A stretch of DNA of 64,000 bases from Gilliamella bombicola (GCF_900094945.1 NZ_FMAQ01000006.1:52175-116174), one strand, 5' to 3'; positions 39,259 to 50,221 are shown, numbered from the stretch's first letter. The notes: generated by a model from the sequence alone, not told the origin. Translations and numbers: made by a program.

Positions 39259-39509
39259 TTTGTTACATCCTTACGTTAGTTTATATAGAGTATATTAATT
39301 TTAGCATAAATAGGTATCAGTGCGAGTAGGGAATCTATTTTTTATGCAAGAAATAAGATTTTAATTTATTTTGATGATATTTATTAATTAATATTATTAT
39401 AAGTTTATATTTAAGTAGCCAGAATTTTAATAATACAGTTTTAATTCTTTCATCGAATTCCATTACAAATTTACTCTATATTGTTATATAATTGACGATA
39501 TTTCTGTTT

Positions 39510-39539
39510 ATACCGTAAACAATGGAAGCTCTACGGTAT
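39510..39539 (+). promoter_or_regulatory. Leader hairpin before mukF, in a 317-base gap
   Basis: A perfect 8-bp stem ATACCGTA / TACGGTAT with a 14-base loop lies 36 bases before the mukF start. The rest of the gap (39259-39509) is very AT-rich and no ORF or convincing promoter pair was found in it. The palindrome could be an operator or an mRNA leader structure. Confidence 0.4.
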
Positions 39540-39575
39540 GTTTCGATTTTGTTCTCGTTGAATTGAGGAACTTTT

Positions 39576-40898
39576 ATGATTGATTTTTCCCAATCAGTGC
39601 CGGAACTGGTCTCTTGGGCAAAAAAGAATGATTTTTCGATCACTTTGCCAGTTGAAAGGTTAGCTTTTTTATTGGCTATTGCCGTATTAAATAGTGAACG
39701 TTTTGATGGCGAAATGACAGAATCTGAATTGATTGATGCTTTTAGGCATGTTTCACAAATTTTTGAACAAAGTGAAGATACCATCACTATACGAGCCAAT
39801 AATGCAATTAACGATTTAGTGCGTCAGCGTTTTATTACGCGGTTTGCAAGTGAAATGACTGATGGTTTTTCAATTTATCGTTTAACACCATTAGGGATAG
39901 GCATTTCTGATTATTATATTCGCCAGCGCGAATTTTCAACATTGCGCTTATCCATTCAATTATCTATTGTTGCGCAAGAATTAAAACGTGCCGCAGATGC
40001 AGCAGTCGAAGGTGGTGATGATTTACATTGGCACCGAAATGTCTTTGCTCCGTTAAAATATTCGGTCGCAGAAATTTTTGATAGTATTGATATCACCCAA
40101 CGTGTCATGGATGAACAGCAAACCGATGTGAAGCAAAATATCTCGGCGTTATTAAGTCAAGATTGGCAGGCCGCAATTACCAGTTGTGAAGGATTACTTA
40201 CCGAAACATCGCAAACATTGCGCGAGTTACAAGATACTTTAGCCGCTGCTGGCGATAAATTACAAGCCAGTTTACTTTTGATACAAGATGCAACGCTTGA
40301 TAAACCTGAACTAGATAAAATTAACAACGTAGTCATGGATCTACAAGGTAAGCTTGACCGCATTATTGGTTGGGGACAAAAAGCCATAGATCTTTGGATA
40401 GGTTACGATCGACACGTTCATAAATTTATTCGTACAGCTATCGACTTAGATAAAAACCGTGTATTTTCACAACGTTTACGCAAATCGATTCAAGGATATT
40501 TTGATTTACCTTGGTCACTGACTTTTGCTAATGCTGAACGCTTACTTGATATGCGTGATGAAGAGTTAGCGTTACATGATGCCGAAGTGACGGGGGAATT
40601 ACCATCAGAGCTTGAATTTGAAATGATTGAAGAAATTCAAGAACATATTATTGCGCATATTGAACAAAATTTATTGGTTTTTAAACAAGAGAATAAACCA
40701 CTTGATATGGGTATTGCCATTCGCAGTTATTTAGCTCAGTTCCCACGTGAGCAGCATTTTGATATTGCAAGGTTATTCATTGATCAAGCTATTCGTCTCG
40801 GTATTGCCGAAGATGATCTGCTTGGTATTCCTGCTGAATGGAAACTTATTAACGATTATGGAGCTAAGGTGCAAGCACATGTCATCGACAGATACTAA
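39576..40898 (+). CDS. mukF: Chromosome partition kleisin MukF
   Basis: 440 aa (E. coli 440). The kleisin of the MukBEF condensin: an N-terminal winged-helix dimerisation domain ([17 protein letters not shown]), a long helical middle, and a C-terminal winged helix that binds the MukB head. GAGGAAC precedes the ATG. Its last 20 bases overlap mukE. MukBEF is confined to gammaproteobacteria (Enterobacterales, Pasteurellales, Vibrionales and relatives), which supports the lineage inference. Confidence 0.97.
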   Translation: MIDFSQSVPELVSWAKKNDFSITLPVERLAFLLAIAVLNSERFDGEMTESELIDAFRHVSQIFEQSEDTITIRANNAINDLVRQRFITRFASEMTDGFSIYRLTPLGIGISDYYIRQREFSTLRLSIQLSIVAQELKRAADAAVEGGDDLHWHRNVFAPLKYSVAEIFDSIDITQRVMDEQQTDVKQNISALLSQDWQAAITSCEGLLTETSQTLRELQDTLAAAGDKLQASLLLIQDATLDKPELDKINNVVMDLQGKLDRIIGWGQKAIDLWIGYDRHVHKFIRTAIDLDKNRVFSQRLRKSIQGYFDLPWSLTFANAERLLDMRDEELALHDAEVTGELPSELEFEMIEEIQEHIIAHIEQNLLVFKQENKPLDMGIAIRSYLAQFPREQHFDIARLFIDQAIRLGIAEDDLLGIPAEWKLINDYGAKVQAHVIDRY

Positions 40899-41673
40899 AG
40901 ATTTAGAAATAGAACAAACGGCTCATCATCTTGATGATGTCATGGGGCGCATTGCGGCAAGTTCTCAGGCGTCCATAGATAAATATATGCCTGTAAAATT
41001 GGCGCAAGCGATTGCTAATCCTATTTTTCCAGAATTGGATAGTTTATTACGTTCAGGCCGTCATGTTGGTATTGATGAACTTGATCATCACGCATTTTTA
41101 ATGGATTTTCAACTTGAGCTTGAACAATTCTACCAACGTTATAATGTTGAATTAATTCGAGCTCCTGAAGGTTTTTTCTATCTTCGACCTCGTTCAACAA
41201 CATTAATTCCAAGATCTGTTTTATCTGAACTTGATATGCTTGTTGGTAAGGTTCTTTGTTATTTGTATCTAAGCCCTGAACGATTAGCGCACGAAGGTAT
41301 TTTTACCCTACAAGAGCTATTTGATGAGCTAGTTTCGTTAGCTGACGAAAGTAAACTACTTAAATTAGTGAATCAACGCTCAACGGGGTCAGATTTAGAT
41401 CGTCAAAAATTATTTGATAAAGTAAAAACGGCGTTAAATCGATTACGACGGCTTGGTATGATTTTTTTTATTGTTGGAAACGACAGCTCACGTTTTCGTA
41501 TTAACGAAGCTATTTTTCGATTTGGGGCTGATGTTCGTAGTGGTGATGATGCGCAAGAAGCCCAATTACGTTTAATCCGAGATGGCGAAGCAATTAAAAT
41601 TGAATCGACCTTAATCTTAGATAATGATAACAATGAAGAACAAGATGATGATGTTAATGAGGAGATAGAATAA
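40879..41673 (+). CDS. mukE: Chromosome partition protein MukE
   Basis: 264 aa from ATG 40879 with AAGGTG at 40865-40870. It bridges MukF and modulates MukB ATPase. From [19 protein letters not shown] onward it follows E. coli MukE closely ([28 protein letters not shown]). The E. coli protein starts MSSTNIEQVMPVKLAQ; here MSST is followed by about 25 extra residues before the MPVKLAQ block, an N-terminal insertion or a start further upstream than the real one. An acidic tail ends the protein. The stop is 2 bases before mukB. Confidence 0.95.
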   Translation: MSSTDTKDLEIEQTAHHLDDVMGRIAASSQASIDKYMPVKLAQAIANPIFPELDSLLRSGRHVGIDELDHHAFLMDFQLELEQFYQRYNVELIRAPEGFFYLRPRSTTLIPRSVLSELDMLVGKVLCYLYLSPERLAHEGIFTLQELFDELVSLADESKLLKLVNQRSTGSDLDRQKLFDKVKTALNRLRRLGMIFFIVGNDSSRFRINEAIFRFGADVRSGDDAQEAQLRLIRDGEAIKIESTLILDNDNNEEQDDDVNEEIE

Positions 41674-41675
41674 AC

Positions 41676-44600
41676 ATGATTGGACACGGCAAATTTCACT
41701 CATTAACTCTGATAAACTGGAATGGTTTTTTTGCTCGAACGTTTGAGCTTGATCAGCTAGTTACAACCTTATCTGGTGGTAATGGTGCAGGTAAATCGAC
41801 CACGATGGCGGCTTTTGTTACAGCATTGATACCGGATTTAACCTTATTACATTTTAGAAACACCACCGAAGCGGGGGCAACATCTGGCTCACGTGATAAA
41901 GGTTTGCATGGTAAGTTAAAACCGGGTGTTTGTTATTCAATGCTGGATGTAATTAATTCTCGTAACCAACGAATTATCTGTGGTGTACGTTTACAGCAAG
42001 TTGCTGGGCGTGACAAAAAAGTGGATATTAAACCATTTTTACTGCAAGGTTTACCTGTCGTTATTAGTCCTACAGAATTAGTTACTGAACGTTTAAATGA
42101 TAAACAAGCACGCATTTTATCGTTGCCAGAGTTAAAAGATAAAGTCGAATCAATGGACGGCATTATTTTCAAACAATTTAACTCGATTACTGATTATCAC
42201 TCAGTTATGTTTGACTTTGGTATATTACCTAAACGTTTACGTTCTTCATCTGATCGTAGTAAATATTATCGCTTAATTGAAGCCTCGCTGTATGGTGGGA
42301 TTTCAAGTGCGATTACTCGTTCACTACGCGACTATTTATTACCTGAAAATGGTGGTGTACGTAAAGCTTTCCAAGATATGGAAGCGGCACTTCGTGAAAA
42401 TCGAATGACATTAGAAGCGATTCGAGTTACACAATCCGATCGTGATTTATTTAAACATCTTATTACCGAATCGACCAATTATGTTGCTGCTGATTATATG
42501 CGTCATGCTAACGAACGTCGAGTGCATATTGAATCTGTACTTGGCTTGCGTCGTGATATGTTTAAAACGCAAGATCAGCTTATCAGCAATCAATACCGCC
42601 AAATAGAAATGGCGAAAGAACTTAAAGAATATCAAGAATCGCAAAGCGATTTGGAAACTGATTTACAAGCCGCTAATGATCACCTCAACTTAGCACAAAC
42701 AGCGCTACGTCAACAAGAAAAAATTGACCGCTATCAAGCAGATTTAGATGACTTAAATTTAAAACTTGAAGAACAAAACGAAGTGGTGCTTGAAGCGAAT
42801 GAACAGTACCAAGTTTACCGTGATCAGGTCAACGAAACAGAGCAAGAAGTTGATGAAATCAAAACACAGTTAGCGGATTATCAGCAAGCACTTGATGTTC
42901 AACAAACACGAGCAATTCAATATCAACAGGCTTTACAGGCATTAAAGAATGCTCAGTCATTATGTCAGTTACCAAAACTAGGTATTAGCAATATCGAAGA
43001 TCACTTTGCCGTGTTTGATGAAAAGCAAAAAGAGATCACCGAACAAGTTCTTGAACTTGAACAAAAATTAAGTATATCTGATGCCGCCATTAATCAATTT
43101 GATCGAGCTTATCAATTGGTCGTTAAATTGGTTGGTGATGTAACTCGTAGTGATTCCTTTGTAGCTGCAAAAGAAGCATTAAGACAGTGGCCATCACAAT
43201 GTTATCAAGCTGAACAAGCGGAACATTTACAGCTGCAACTTGATGAACTAGAACAACGTTTTTTTGAACAAAAAGAAGCGGAATCATTATTAACACAATT
43301 TTGTAAACGTATTGGGCGACAAATTAATTATGATGAGCTTGACGAATTAAAACAAGAGATCGAAACCCAGCTAGATGAGAATGCTGAACGGGCTAACGAA
43401 TCAAGCGAAAAACGTATTGAATTTAGGCAAGAACTTGAGCAAATTCAATCGAAAATTTCCGATTATCGACAAAAAGCACCACTATGGTTAAAAGCTCAAG
43501 ATGCTCTAATTGCTTTGCAAGAACAAACAGGTGACACATTTACTCACAGCCAAGCTGTAACACAACATATGCAACAGCTGCTTGAACAAGAACGTGTTCT
43601 TGTAACTGAACGCGACCAAATCAATTTTAGGCGTAGCCAGCTTGATGTCCAAATCGAACAACTTAATCAACCAAGTGGTGTGGACGATGGGCGTTTAACT
43701 TCGTTAGCTGAACGATTTAATGGTGTGCTACTCTCTGAAATCTATGAAGATGTAACCATTGATGATGCACCTTATTTTTCAGCACTCTATGGCCCTGCAA
43801 GGCAAGCTATTGTTGTGCCTGATTTATCATTAGTGAAACAGCAATTAGAAACCCTAACGGAAAGTGATGAAGATTATCCTGAAGATATATACTTTATCGA
43901 AGGTGATCCTTCATCATTTGATGATAGTGTTTTTGACTGTGAGGAAATGAATAAATCGGTACTAGTCAAAACAGGCGATCGTCAATGGCGATTTTCGAGT
44001 TTTCCAAGTGTACCACTATTTGGTCGTGCCGCGCGTGAAGTTCATCTTGAAAAACTATCTGCTGAACGTGATGAATTACATGAACGTTTTGCAACGCTCT
44101 CATTTGATTTACAAAAATTACAACGTATTGAGCAAAATGTTGGACAATTTATAGGACAATATCTTGCTGTTGCTTTTGATATCGATCCTGAAGCGGAAGC
44201 ACAAAAATTAGCGATAAGACGCACCGAAATTGAGCGTCAATTATCATCTCAAGAAAGCATTGATCAGCAAAACCAACAACAAGTTATTAATTGCAAAGAG
44301 CAACTAGTTACCGTCAATAAGCTTATTGCTCAGATGCACTTACTTGCAGATGATGATTTAGCGGATCGGGTTGATGAATTACGTGAGCAATTGGTTGCAG
44401 CGCAAGAATCTGCGCAATATGTTAATCGTAATCGTAACACTGTTTCAGAACTTGAACCTTTAGTGGCAGTTTTACAAAGTGATCCCGAACAAAATGAATC
44501 GCTTCGTGAACATTACAACACTGTTAAAGCACAACAACAAACGATTCGTCAACAAGTCTTCGCGTTAACTGAAGTCATGCAACGCCGAGCTCATTTTAGT

Positions 44601-46094
44601 TATGAAGATTCGGCTGGCATGTTGGGCGAAAATAGTGATTTAAATGAAAAATTACGGTCTCGATTAGAAGTAGTTGAAGTCCAAAGAGCTGAAGCGCGTA
44701 GCCAGATGCAACAGTATCAAGATAAATACAACCAATATAACCAAACGCTGGCTTCGCTTAAAAGTGCATTTGATACTAAACGCGATATGCTGCAAGAACT
44801 ACAAAAAGAGATCGAACAAATTGGCGTAAAAGCTGATGCGATCACTGAAGAACGAGCTCGAATTCGCCGTGATGAAATTCATCAAAAATTAAATAATAAT
44901 CGCCTGCATTGCACATCGCTTGAAAAACAACTAATTATGTGCGAAAGCGAAATGACACAAATGCAAAAACGCCTTACACAAACACTGCGTGATTATAAGC
45001 AACTACGTAAGCAAGTTGTTGAAGCCAAAGCAGGGTGGTGTTTAGTATTACGTTTAGTCAAAGAAAACAGTGTTGAACGGCGTTTACACCGTCGGGAGCT
45101 AGCTTATTTAAGTGCTGATGAGTTGCGTTCAATGTCGGATAAGGCATTAGGTTCGTTACGTCTGGCTGTTAATGATAATGAACATTTGCGAGATGTATTA
45201 AGACTATCAGAAGATCCAAAACGGCCTGAACGTAAAATTCAATTTTACATTGCAGTTTACGCTCACCTACGCGAGCGAATTCGTCAAGATATTGTCAAAA
45301 CTGATGACCCTATTGAAGCAATTGAACAGATGGAAATAGAATTATCACGTTTGACCGAAGAGCTAACATCCCGTGAGCAACAATTAGCGATTAGCTCAAA
45401 AAGTGTGTCTAATATTATTCGTAAAACGATTCAACGTGAGCAAAATCGTATCCGCTTACTTAACCAAGGTTTACAAGCAGTGGCCTTTGGGCAAGTTAAC
45501 GGTGTACGTTTAAATGTCAATGTTCGTGAAGCCCACTCTTCACTGCTAGTCGCATTGTCTGATGAAAAAAATGAGCATCAAGATCTGTTTAGTAATAATC
45601 GCATAACGTTCTCTGAAGCGTTAGCTAAACTCTATCAACGCTTAAATCCACATATTGATATGGGACAACGTACTGCGCAAAATATTGGTGAAGAGCTACT
45701 TGATTACCGAAATTACTTAGAAATGGATGTTGAGGTCAATCGAGGTGCTGATGGTTGGTTACGAGCTGAAAGTGGCGCACTATCAACAGGTGAAGCAATT
45801 GGTACAGGGATGTCGATTTTACTAATGGTGATTCAAAGTTGGGAAGACGAATCTAAGCGTCTGCGCAACAAAGATATTTCACCGTGTCGTTTATTATTCT
45901 TGGACGAAGCTGCTCGACTAGATGCCAAATCTATTGCAACGTTATTTGAGCTTTGTGAACGGCTAGAAATGCAATTAATCATTGCAGCTCCAGAAAACAT
46001 CAGTCCAGAAAAAGGCACAACCTACAAATTGGTTCGTAAAGTGATCAATAATCATGAGCATGTTCATGTGGTTGGTTTGAAAGGTTTTGCGTAA
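41676..46094 (+). CDS. mukB: Chromosome partition SMC-like ATPase MukB
   Basis: 1472 aa (E. coli 1486). An SMC-type protein: head with Walker [10 protein letters not shown] (34-42), two long coiled-coil arms (Gln/Glu-rich, about 300-620 and 830-1110), a hinge about 640-780 ([18 protein letters not shown]), and the C-terminal head half with the signature [15 protein letters not shown] and Walker [14 protein letters not shown]. MukB with MukEF organises the chromosome by loop formation and interacts with topoisomerase IV. Codon use is less AT-biased than in many neighbours, with frequent CAA/GAA repeats. Confidence 0.98.
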   Translation: MIGHGKFHSLTLINWNGFFARTFELDQLVTTLSGGNGAGKSTTMAAFVTALIPDLTLLHFRNTTEAGATSGSRDKGLHGKLKPGVCYSMLDVINSRNQRIICGVRLQQVAGRDKKVDIKPFLLQGLPVVISPTELVTERLNDKQARILSLPELKDKVESMDGIIFKQFNSITDYHSVMFDFGILPKRLRSSSDRSKYYRLIEASLYGGISSAITRSLRDYLLPENGGVRKAFQDMEAALRENRMTLEAIRVTQSDRDLFKHLITESTNYVAADYMRHANERRVHIESVLGLRRDMFKTQDQLISNQYRQIEMAKELKEYQESQSDLETDLQAANDHLNLAQTALRQQEKIDRYQADLDDLNLKLEEQNEVVLEANEQYQVYRDQVNETEQEVDEIKTQLADYQQALDVQQTRAIQYQQALQALKNAQSLCQLPKLGISNIEDHFAVFDEKQKEITEQVLELEQKLSISDAAINQFDRAYQLVVKLVGDVTRSDSFVAAKEALRQWPSQCYQAEQAEHLQLQLDELEQRFFEQKEAESLLTQFCKRIGRQINYDELDELKQEIETQLDENAERANESSEKRIEFRQELEQIQSKISDYRQKAPLWLKAQDALIALQEQTGDTFTHSQAVTQHMQQLLEQERVLVTERDQINFRRSQLDVQIEQLNQPSGVDDGRLTSLAERFNGVLLSEIYEDVTIDDAPYFSALYGPARQAIVVPDLSLVKQQLETLTESDEDYPEDIYFIEGDPSSFDDSVFDCEEMNKSVLVKTGDRQWRFSSFPSVPLFGRAAREVHLEKLSAERDELHERFATLSFDLQKLQRIEQNVGQFIGQYLAVAFDIDPEAEAQKLAIRRTEIERQLSSQESIDQQNQQQVINCKEQLVTVNKLIAQMHLLADDDLADRVDELREQLVAAQESAQYVNRNRNTVSELEPLVAVLQSDPEQNESLREHYNTVKAQQQTIRQQVFALTEVMQRRAHFSYEDSAGMLGENSDLNEKLRSRLEVVEVQRAEARSQMQQYQDKYNQYNQTLASLKSAFDTKRDMLQELQKEIEQIGVKADAITEERARIRRDEIHQKLNNNRLHCTSLEKQLIMCESEMTQMQKRLTQTLRDYKQLRKQVVEAKAGWCLVLRLVKENSVERRLHRRELAYLSADELRSMSDKALGSLRLAVNDNEHLRDVLRLSEDPKRPERKIQFYIAVYAHLRERIRQDIVKTDDPIEAIEQMEIELSRLTEELTSREQQLAISSKSVSNIIRKTIQREQNRIRLLNQGLQAVAFGQVNGVRLNVNVREAHSSLLVALSDEKNEHQDLFSNNRITFSEALAKLYQRLNPHIDMGQRTAQNIGEELLDYRNYLEMDVEVNRGADGWLRAESGALSTGEAIGTGMSILLMVIQSWEDESKRLRNKDISPCRLLFLDEAARLDAKSIATLFELCERLEMQLIIAAPENISPEKGTTYKLVRKVINNHEHVHVVGLKGFA

Positions 46095-46115
46095 TTTTCT
46101 ATTATGTTGTAACGT

Positions 46116-46150
46116 TTTCGCCGACAAATTGTCGGCGAAATTTTATTTTT
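46116..46150 (+). terminator. Rho-independent terminator of mukFEB
   Basis: 11-bp stem around CGCCGACA / TGTCGGCG with a 3-base loop and TTTTATTTTT tail. Confidence 0.9.
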
Positions 46151-46271
46151 AACTGCAAGTAGCCTATTAGTATCTTCTTTTACTAAATTATATAAATAAA
46201 ACGTTATGATAGCCTAAATAAAAGTGACTACTTGGCTAATCTTGCTGATTGGTTTCTTCTCTCTTGTGCCT

Positions 46272-46526
46272 TTAGGTTCTTTTAATGTTTTTGACATTTT
46301 CAGTTGCTATAGACGCCATTTTACTCATAGTATTCCTTAAGATTTTGCCATCATCAGTTTTAAATGATGCAAGTTGTTCTAGTCCATTTTGATCTACTTC
46401 AAAATAGATTGCTTCGACATACGAGCTATACATAAAAGGTATTATTACAAGAATTACAAGCTGCTTTAAGTTGCTGAAATAGCCTTCAAGGCTTGTTATT
46501 ACTGGATTTGATGTGCTTTGTTGGAT
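46272..46526 (-). pseudogene. 5'-truncated gene fragment at the left att site
   Basis: An open frame of 84 codons runs leftward from a stop inside the left att repeat to TAA at 46272. It begins without a start codon, and the only ATG (46433) lacks a ribosome-binding site and sits just after a hydrophobic segment (LKQLVILVIIPFMYSSYVEA). This looks like the 3' part of a small membrane-protein gene cut off where the element integrated. I do not recognise it. A genuine 53-aa protein from ATG 46433 is the alternative. Confidence 0.35.
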
Positions 46527-46575
46527 TTAAAAGAATGTTACTGTTTATTGATTTGGTGCGTGGGCGGGACTTGAA
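46513..46575 (+). repeat. Left attachment-site repeat
   Basis: 63 bases that match 58738-58801 at about 55 of 64 positions in direct orientation. The most conserved part, GTGGGCGGGACTTGAA, is the T-arm/acceptor end of tRNA-Leu; the rest corresponds to sequence just downstream of the tRNA. This copy is the degenerate remnant left on the far side of the element. Confidence 0.8.
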
Positions 46576-46782
46576 AATACCTTATTAAAGCCTTTTTGAA
46601 AAAGGATTTTATTTTTTTCTTATTAGATAAATAGTCCCAAACATAGTCCCAAAATAAAAAGTGACCTCCAAAATTAGGTATTTTAATCTAGCCACATTGA
46701 AAGGTTAAAAAAATTGGTTTTAGAATTTTGACGGTGTAAAAATTTATCTAGGTGAGCGGTATCCGTTAATTATGTTTTAGAT
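46576..46782. repeat. Left end of the element, non-coding
   Basis: No ORF. Contains a short hairpin CCTTTTTGAAAAAGG followed by a T-rich run (46591-46619, terminator-like on the plus strand) and two copies of ATAGTCCCAAA in direct orientation (46631-46641, 46643-46653), candidate binding sites for integrase arm domains or an excisionase. Confidence 0.4.
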
Positions 46783-46913
46783 TTTTTATACCTCCCCCAT
46801 AAAAATAAAATTTAATAAAAAAGTATGCACGGTGTTCACTACTTGCTTGAAGCCTTATTCTAAAAGGGTTTGAGTGGTGTATACTTAAATGTTTACTATT
46901 CACAAGTGTACAC
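46783..46913. repeat. Possible replication or recombination region, left copy
   Basis: Holds TTTTTTATACCTCCCCCAT (46783-46800), GGTGTTCACTACT (46831-46843), and TACTATTCAC (46894-46903) with GTGTATAC and GTGTACAC palindromic blocks. The same blocks recur in inverted orientation at 57141-57213. GGTGTTCAC is the complement of GTGAACACC, close to the GGTGAACA iteron bound by P4 alpha at its origin. The region lies directly downstream of the primase gene. Confidence 0.4.
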
Positions 46914-46930
46914 TTTAGGTATTCACTCAA

Positions 46931-46957
46931 TAAAAAACCGCCAATTAGGGCGGTCTT
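46931..46957 (-). terminator. Terminator of the element's leftward operon
   Basis: On the minus strand, stem ACCGCC / GGCGGT with a 6-base loop is followed by TTTTTTATTG. It lies 25 bases after the primase stop. Confidence 0.8.
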
Positions 46958-46981
46958 ATTTTAGTGGCTCAATTTGAGCTA

Positions 46982-47917
46982 CTAGTTAGGATCTTCGGCT
47001 TTAGGTAGCCAATCTTTACACCTATCTGGGTTTATTTCTAAATTAGTTTTTACCCCTATATTAGTTCGTTTTTTAATGTACGCCTTTCTATTTTCTTTTA
47101 TGGCGTAATTTAATGATAAACCGAACCCACTCAAGGACAATGGATTATTAAGCCCTGTATTGCGCACATACTCAATATAAGCATGATATAAATATTTTTT
47201 AGGGTTAAACGGTATTATGCCTAAATTACCCATAAGCATACCATTGGAATGATCCAGCACATCAAGATAACTACAAAAATCCACTAAGTGGTCAGATTCG
47301 CGTTTAATCACCGTCGCTTCGTCTGATTGTTGTTGCTGGTGTAGTCTTTCTTTAGCTTCTGCTGGACTGGTAAACTCATTTAATAGCAACCTCACAATTG
47401 AGGGGAGTTCTTGCTCTATTTTGTTAACCAAGTTTAAATCTCGCTCTTTTTCAGGGATGACCTCGCCGAAGTGAAAGATAACTCTACGCCGTGATATACC
47501 GCCGTTACGCTCGTTAAATCTCATTGCCTCGTTATTGATAACCAAAACTACCGCAGGGATTTTACAAGAATAGGGTTGCTTGTGTTTTGGGTCTATTGCG
47601 ACTTCATCACCGCCAGTAATCGCTTTTAATCCTGCACCACTCCCCATATAACGCGGTTGGTCGGGTAATATGACTAATGAGTAACCCACGATTAAGGCTC
47701 TGTCCCTTGCCTTTTCTAATGCGTCCATAGTGCCTATTACAGTATTGTTTTTACCTGATAACATCGTCGCAATTTCAGCAAAAACACTTTTACCGCTACC
47801 GCCTGCGCCTGTAACCTCTAAGAATAATTGCCAGTCATGACGATTAGCCAATATCATATATAGCGCAGCTAAGATATTTTTAGCCTTATCTTGATTGCCT
47901 GATGCTCTTTTAGCCAT
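46982..47917 (-). CDS. P4 alpha-type primase-helicase, helicase part (frameshifted)
   Basis: 311-codon frame holding the SF3 helicase of a P4 alpha homologue: Walker A GAGGSGKS (37-44), Walker B-like SLVILPDQPRYMG, and sensor segment VVLVINNEAMRF followed by GISRRRVIFHF. Its ATG is an internal Met of the intact protein. The upstream primase frame passes FAKWLK and would continue here as RASGNQDKAKNIL after a -1 shift at the A4 run 47908-47911. Joined, the protein would be 793 aa, the size of P4 alpha (777). The frame ends with tandem TAG codons. Confidence 0.8.
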   Translation of the reverse strand: MAKRASGNQDKAKNILAALYMILANRHDWQLFLEVTGAGGSGKSVFAEIATMLSGKNNTVIGTMDALEKARDRALIVGYSLVILPDQPRYMGSGAGLKAITGGDEVAIDPKHKQPYSCKIPAVVLVINNEAMRFNERNGGISRRRVIFHFGEVIPEKERDLNLVNKIEQELPSIVRLLLNEFTSPAEAKERLHQQQQSDEATVIKRESDHLVDFCSYLDVLDHSNGMLMGNLGIIPFNPKKYLYHAYIEYVRNTGLNNPLSLSGFGLSLNYAIKENRKAYIKKRTNIGVKTNLEINPDRCKDWLPKAEDPN

Positions 47918-49362
47918 TTAGCGAAGTTTGGCGCGTGAGTATCAAAAGATTCATTTTCTTTGGCAGGGTAGTAATCAATATCATTACTGACTAATAGCCA
48001 ATCTTGCTTATTGTGAGGTCTAAAGGTTTGGCTTTTTAGCTCATACACCCCATTTCTAAAGCAGATTAAATCCTTTTGAGGTATTCCCATTATAGGCAGT
48101 GATAGCCTGAGCGATTCAACAGCCGAGCTTATCCTTAAGGGGTTAAATAGTTCACCTGATTGGGTAAATAAATCGGCTAACGTTCGCATTAAGACTTTAT
48201 CGCTGATAGGTTGCCATACATTATCTTGATAGTGATAGATTTCATCTGTTCTTAGGTTAATCGCGAGGTTATTACCGTAATATTGGTTTAACAGGTCAGC
48301 GCGTTGACTGGATGCCATTTGCGATAAATTCATGCCTGATAATTCTTTTTTAACCTTAACATTTATTAACAGGTCACTATTTTGTAGCTCAGGTTTTATA
48401 AGGTTTGCATTAAATGAAGCTAAGGTCTTCTCAAGTCCAAATTGTTGCCTGTAATCGTCCCAATCAGCTTTAAAATCGGTATCAGGTATTGAGTAATAGC
48501 CATTGACGGCTTGTGCTGTTTCTATCGCTTTTTCTTTTCCTGTGTTTTTGTCATTACCTATATCATTATCACCTGCAATGATGATTTTAGCTGCAGGATT
48601 TAGTTCGCGAACAGCCTTAGCTACATGAATAAGATTCCCCGCATCAACCGCCGCGATAATTATCGCATCGCGATGGCGGAATTCCGCTATCGATATCCCT
48701 GTGGCTAAGCCCTCACAGATTATAATCTCATTATGTGAGCGCAATTTTGCACATACTTCCGCAGGTCTACTCATAATTGAGCTGACTAAAATAAAAGCCC
48801 CTTTTTTATTTGAGCCTTTCATTAAGTGCTTACTGCCGTCTGATTCGATAAACTGTGCGCCTGCGTATTCATTATGAAGATTCAGCATAGGCGCAAAAAT
48901 GCGCCCGTTATCCAGTAAAGGTAAATCAAAGGTTAACCCTTTCTTGGTGAGGTATTCAGATTGCCCTAATGATGTTTTATAGAGTAAATATTCGACCTTT
49001 TTACATACGTGATTTTCTGGTATGTTGTTATTATGCAACTGTTCAGAATCTATCTTTTTAAATACGGTTTTTTCTCGTATTTGGTCACTCTGATTAGGCA
49101 GATTCAGATATTCCGCTACTTTGATTGATGCTTCTTTAGCATCACAATGGTAATAGTGTTTAATCAGCTCTAAGCCGTCACCACTACCACATTGATTACA
49201 AATATAAGTACCTCGTCCATTTTGATTATCAAATCTAAATCTATCTTTACCACCACATATAGGGCATGGGCAATGCTTACCGTTGCCGACTTCAATACCT
49301 AATGAATGAAAGATATAATCCCATTTACCTACCGCTTGGGCTGTAATATCACTTATTTTCAT
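47869..49362 (-). CDS. P4 alpha-type primase-helicase, primase part (frameshifted)
   Basis: 497 codons from ATG 49362, chosen over 49377 because GGAGGAG (49369-49375) is 6 bases upstream. Zinc finger C33, C36, C55, C58 (CPICGG and YICNQC), Toprim region with IIICEGLATGISIAE and IIIAGDND, then a D5-N-like linker (LICFRNGVYELKSQTFRPH). In P4 the intact protein binds origin iterons, unwinds and primes. The true frame ends at about WLK; the last 12 codons to TAG are out of frame. Either a disabling indel or a programmed shift separates it from the helicase part. Confidence 0.82.
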   Translation of the reverse strand: MKISDITAQAVGKWDYIFHSLGIEVGNGKHCPCPICGGKDRFRFDNQNGRGTYICNQCGSGDGLELIKHYYHCDAKEASIKVAEYLNLPNQSDQIREKTVFKKIDSEQLHNNNIPENHVCKKVEYLLYKTSLGQSEYLTKKGLTFDLPLLDNGRIFAPMLNLHNEYAGAQFIESDGSKHLMKGSNKKGAFILVSSIMSRPAEVCAKLRSHNEIIICEGLATGISIAEFRHRDAIIIAAVDAGNLIHVAKAVRELNPAAKIIIAGDNDIGNDKNTGKEKAIETAQAVNGYYSIPDTDFKADWDDYRQQFGLEKTLASFNANLIKPELQNSDLLINVKVKKELSGMNLSQMASSQRADLLNQYYGNNLAINLRTDEIYHYQDNVWQPISDKVLMRTLADLFTQSGELFNPLRISSAVESLRLSLPIMGIPQKDLICFRNGVYELKSQTFRPHNKQDWLLVSNDIDYYPAKENESFDTHAPNFAKWLKEHQAIKIRLKIS

Positions 49363-49856
49363 CACATGCTCCTCCAATAAGTTATTGAGCCTGATTCAGC
49401 TTGATTTATTGCTACTTGTCGCGAAAAACTAGCTGAATCAAATAAGAAATAGTCTTTTAATTTAATACCACTGATTGGTGGTATTTGTTTTATTCTCGCT
49501 TCAGGTTCTTTTTTTATTGTTCCCTTAAATTCCTTATTTTCTCTTTTTATGGACTCAAGAAACCTAGTTTTTAAATTCAACCCCATGTAATGAATTTTAA
49601 AGGACATCCGCGCGCTCGTAGTGACCACCGAAAAATCTTGCCTAACGTGTCGGAAAATTAAAAAAGTTACGAAAAAGTAGCTATTTGGCTGGCTATTGAT
49701 ATCAATAAAATCTTTATTGCTGACCAAGAAGAAAGATTTCATCTTTGGGATAGCCTTAATCTTACCGTAGTGATCTACTAAGCGATTATTTAGGGTTTGG
49801 ATATACTGCCCTATTACTAGGGCTTTAAAATGGTTTAAATTGGCTTGTAAGATCAT
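49362..49856 (-). CDS. Ash/Icd-like satellite protein (tentative)
   Basis: 164 aa. Starts in the stop of the preceding gene (TAATG) with GAGGT 6 bases upstream, and its TGA overlaps the primase ATG region. The segment FRHVRQDFSVVTTSARMSFK resembles the short conserved block of Ash and 'host cell division inhibitor Icd-like' ORFs of P4 satellites; the rest is unfamiliar, basic, and not obviously folded. The underlying DNA of this block contains TAACGTGTC (on the plus strand), which recurs upstream of the antirepressor, so part of this conservation may be a nucleic-acid signal rather than protein. Confidence 0.5.
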   Translation of the reverse strand: MILQANLNHFKALVIGQYIQTLNNRLVDHYGKIKAIPKMKSFFLVSNKDFIDINSQPNSYFFVTFLIFRHVRQDFSVVTTSARMSFKIHYMGLNLKTRFLESIKRENKEFKGTIKKEPEARIKQIPPISGIKLKDYFLFDSASFSRQVAINQAESGSITYWRSM

Positions 49857-50164
49857 TATGCTACCTCACCCAATAACCGAATCATATAGCTTTGTGATAG
49901 TTTGATAAGTTCCGCTTTTCGTTTTTCGTAATTCCAACCCATATCAATTAGAGTAATATTTGATTTTTCTAAGTAGGCTAGGTGATTAAGCTGTTGTTCA
50001 TTAAGATAGTCACGAATATCACCAGTAAGATTATGTGATTTTCTGAAAGCCTTTGCGGACATACCAAGCACAATACTATTAATCATATTAAATTCATTAG
50101 TGTAGTGATGTGGTTTAGTCTCTTTACTTTGTGATAGCCTTTGTATAGTTAATGCGTCACACAT
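49856..50164 (-). CDS. Antirepressor C-terminal part (P22AR-C-like), after an in-frame UAG
   Basis: 102 codons from an internal Met. The segment MINSIVLGMSAKAFRKSHNL and RDYLNEQQLNHLAYLEK resembles the P22AR C-terminal domain of phage antirepressors. The frame is open 19 codons upstream (KKELNRLKARIEVADYSRP) back to the TAG at 50224-50222 that ends the AntA domain, and both are in the same frame. The two pieces are therefore one gene of 253 codons interrupted by a single amber codon. Whether this piece is translated alone is doubtful; no good ribosome-binding site precedes its Met. Confidence 0.65.
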   Translation of the reverse strand: MCDALTIQRLSQSKETKPHHYTNEFNMINSIVLGMSAKAFRKSHNLTGDIRDYLNEQQLNHLAYLEKSNITLIDMGWNYEKRKAELIKLSQSYMIRLLGEVA

Positions 50165-50221
50165 AGGACGGCTATAATCCGCTACCTCGATGCGTGCTTT
50201 TAACCGATTAAGCTCTTTTTT

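Noticed and set aside
39476..39799. Long reverse-strand frames inside mukF, tig, priA and crp
   Set aside because: They are antisense shadows of conserved genes, have unusual composition and no ribosome-binding sites.
47905..47917. Standard X-XXY-YYZ programmed frameshift heptamer in the primase
   Set aside because: The zero-frame heptamer is G-CTA-AAA, so the P-site tRNA would mispair after slipping. Only A-site slippage on AAAA is possible, so the site was kept as a possibility and not called programmed.
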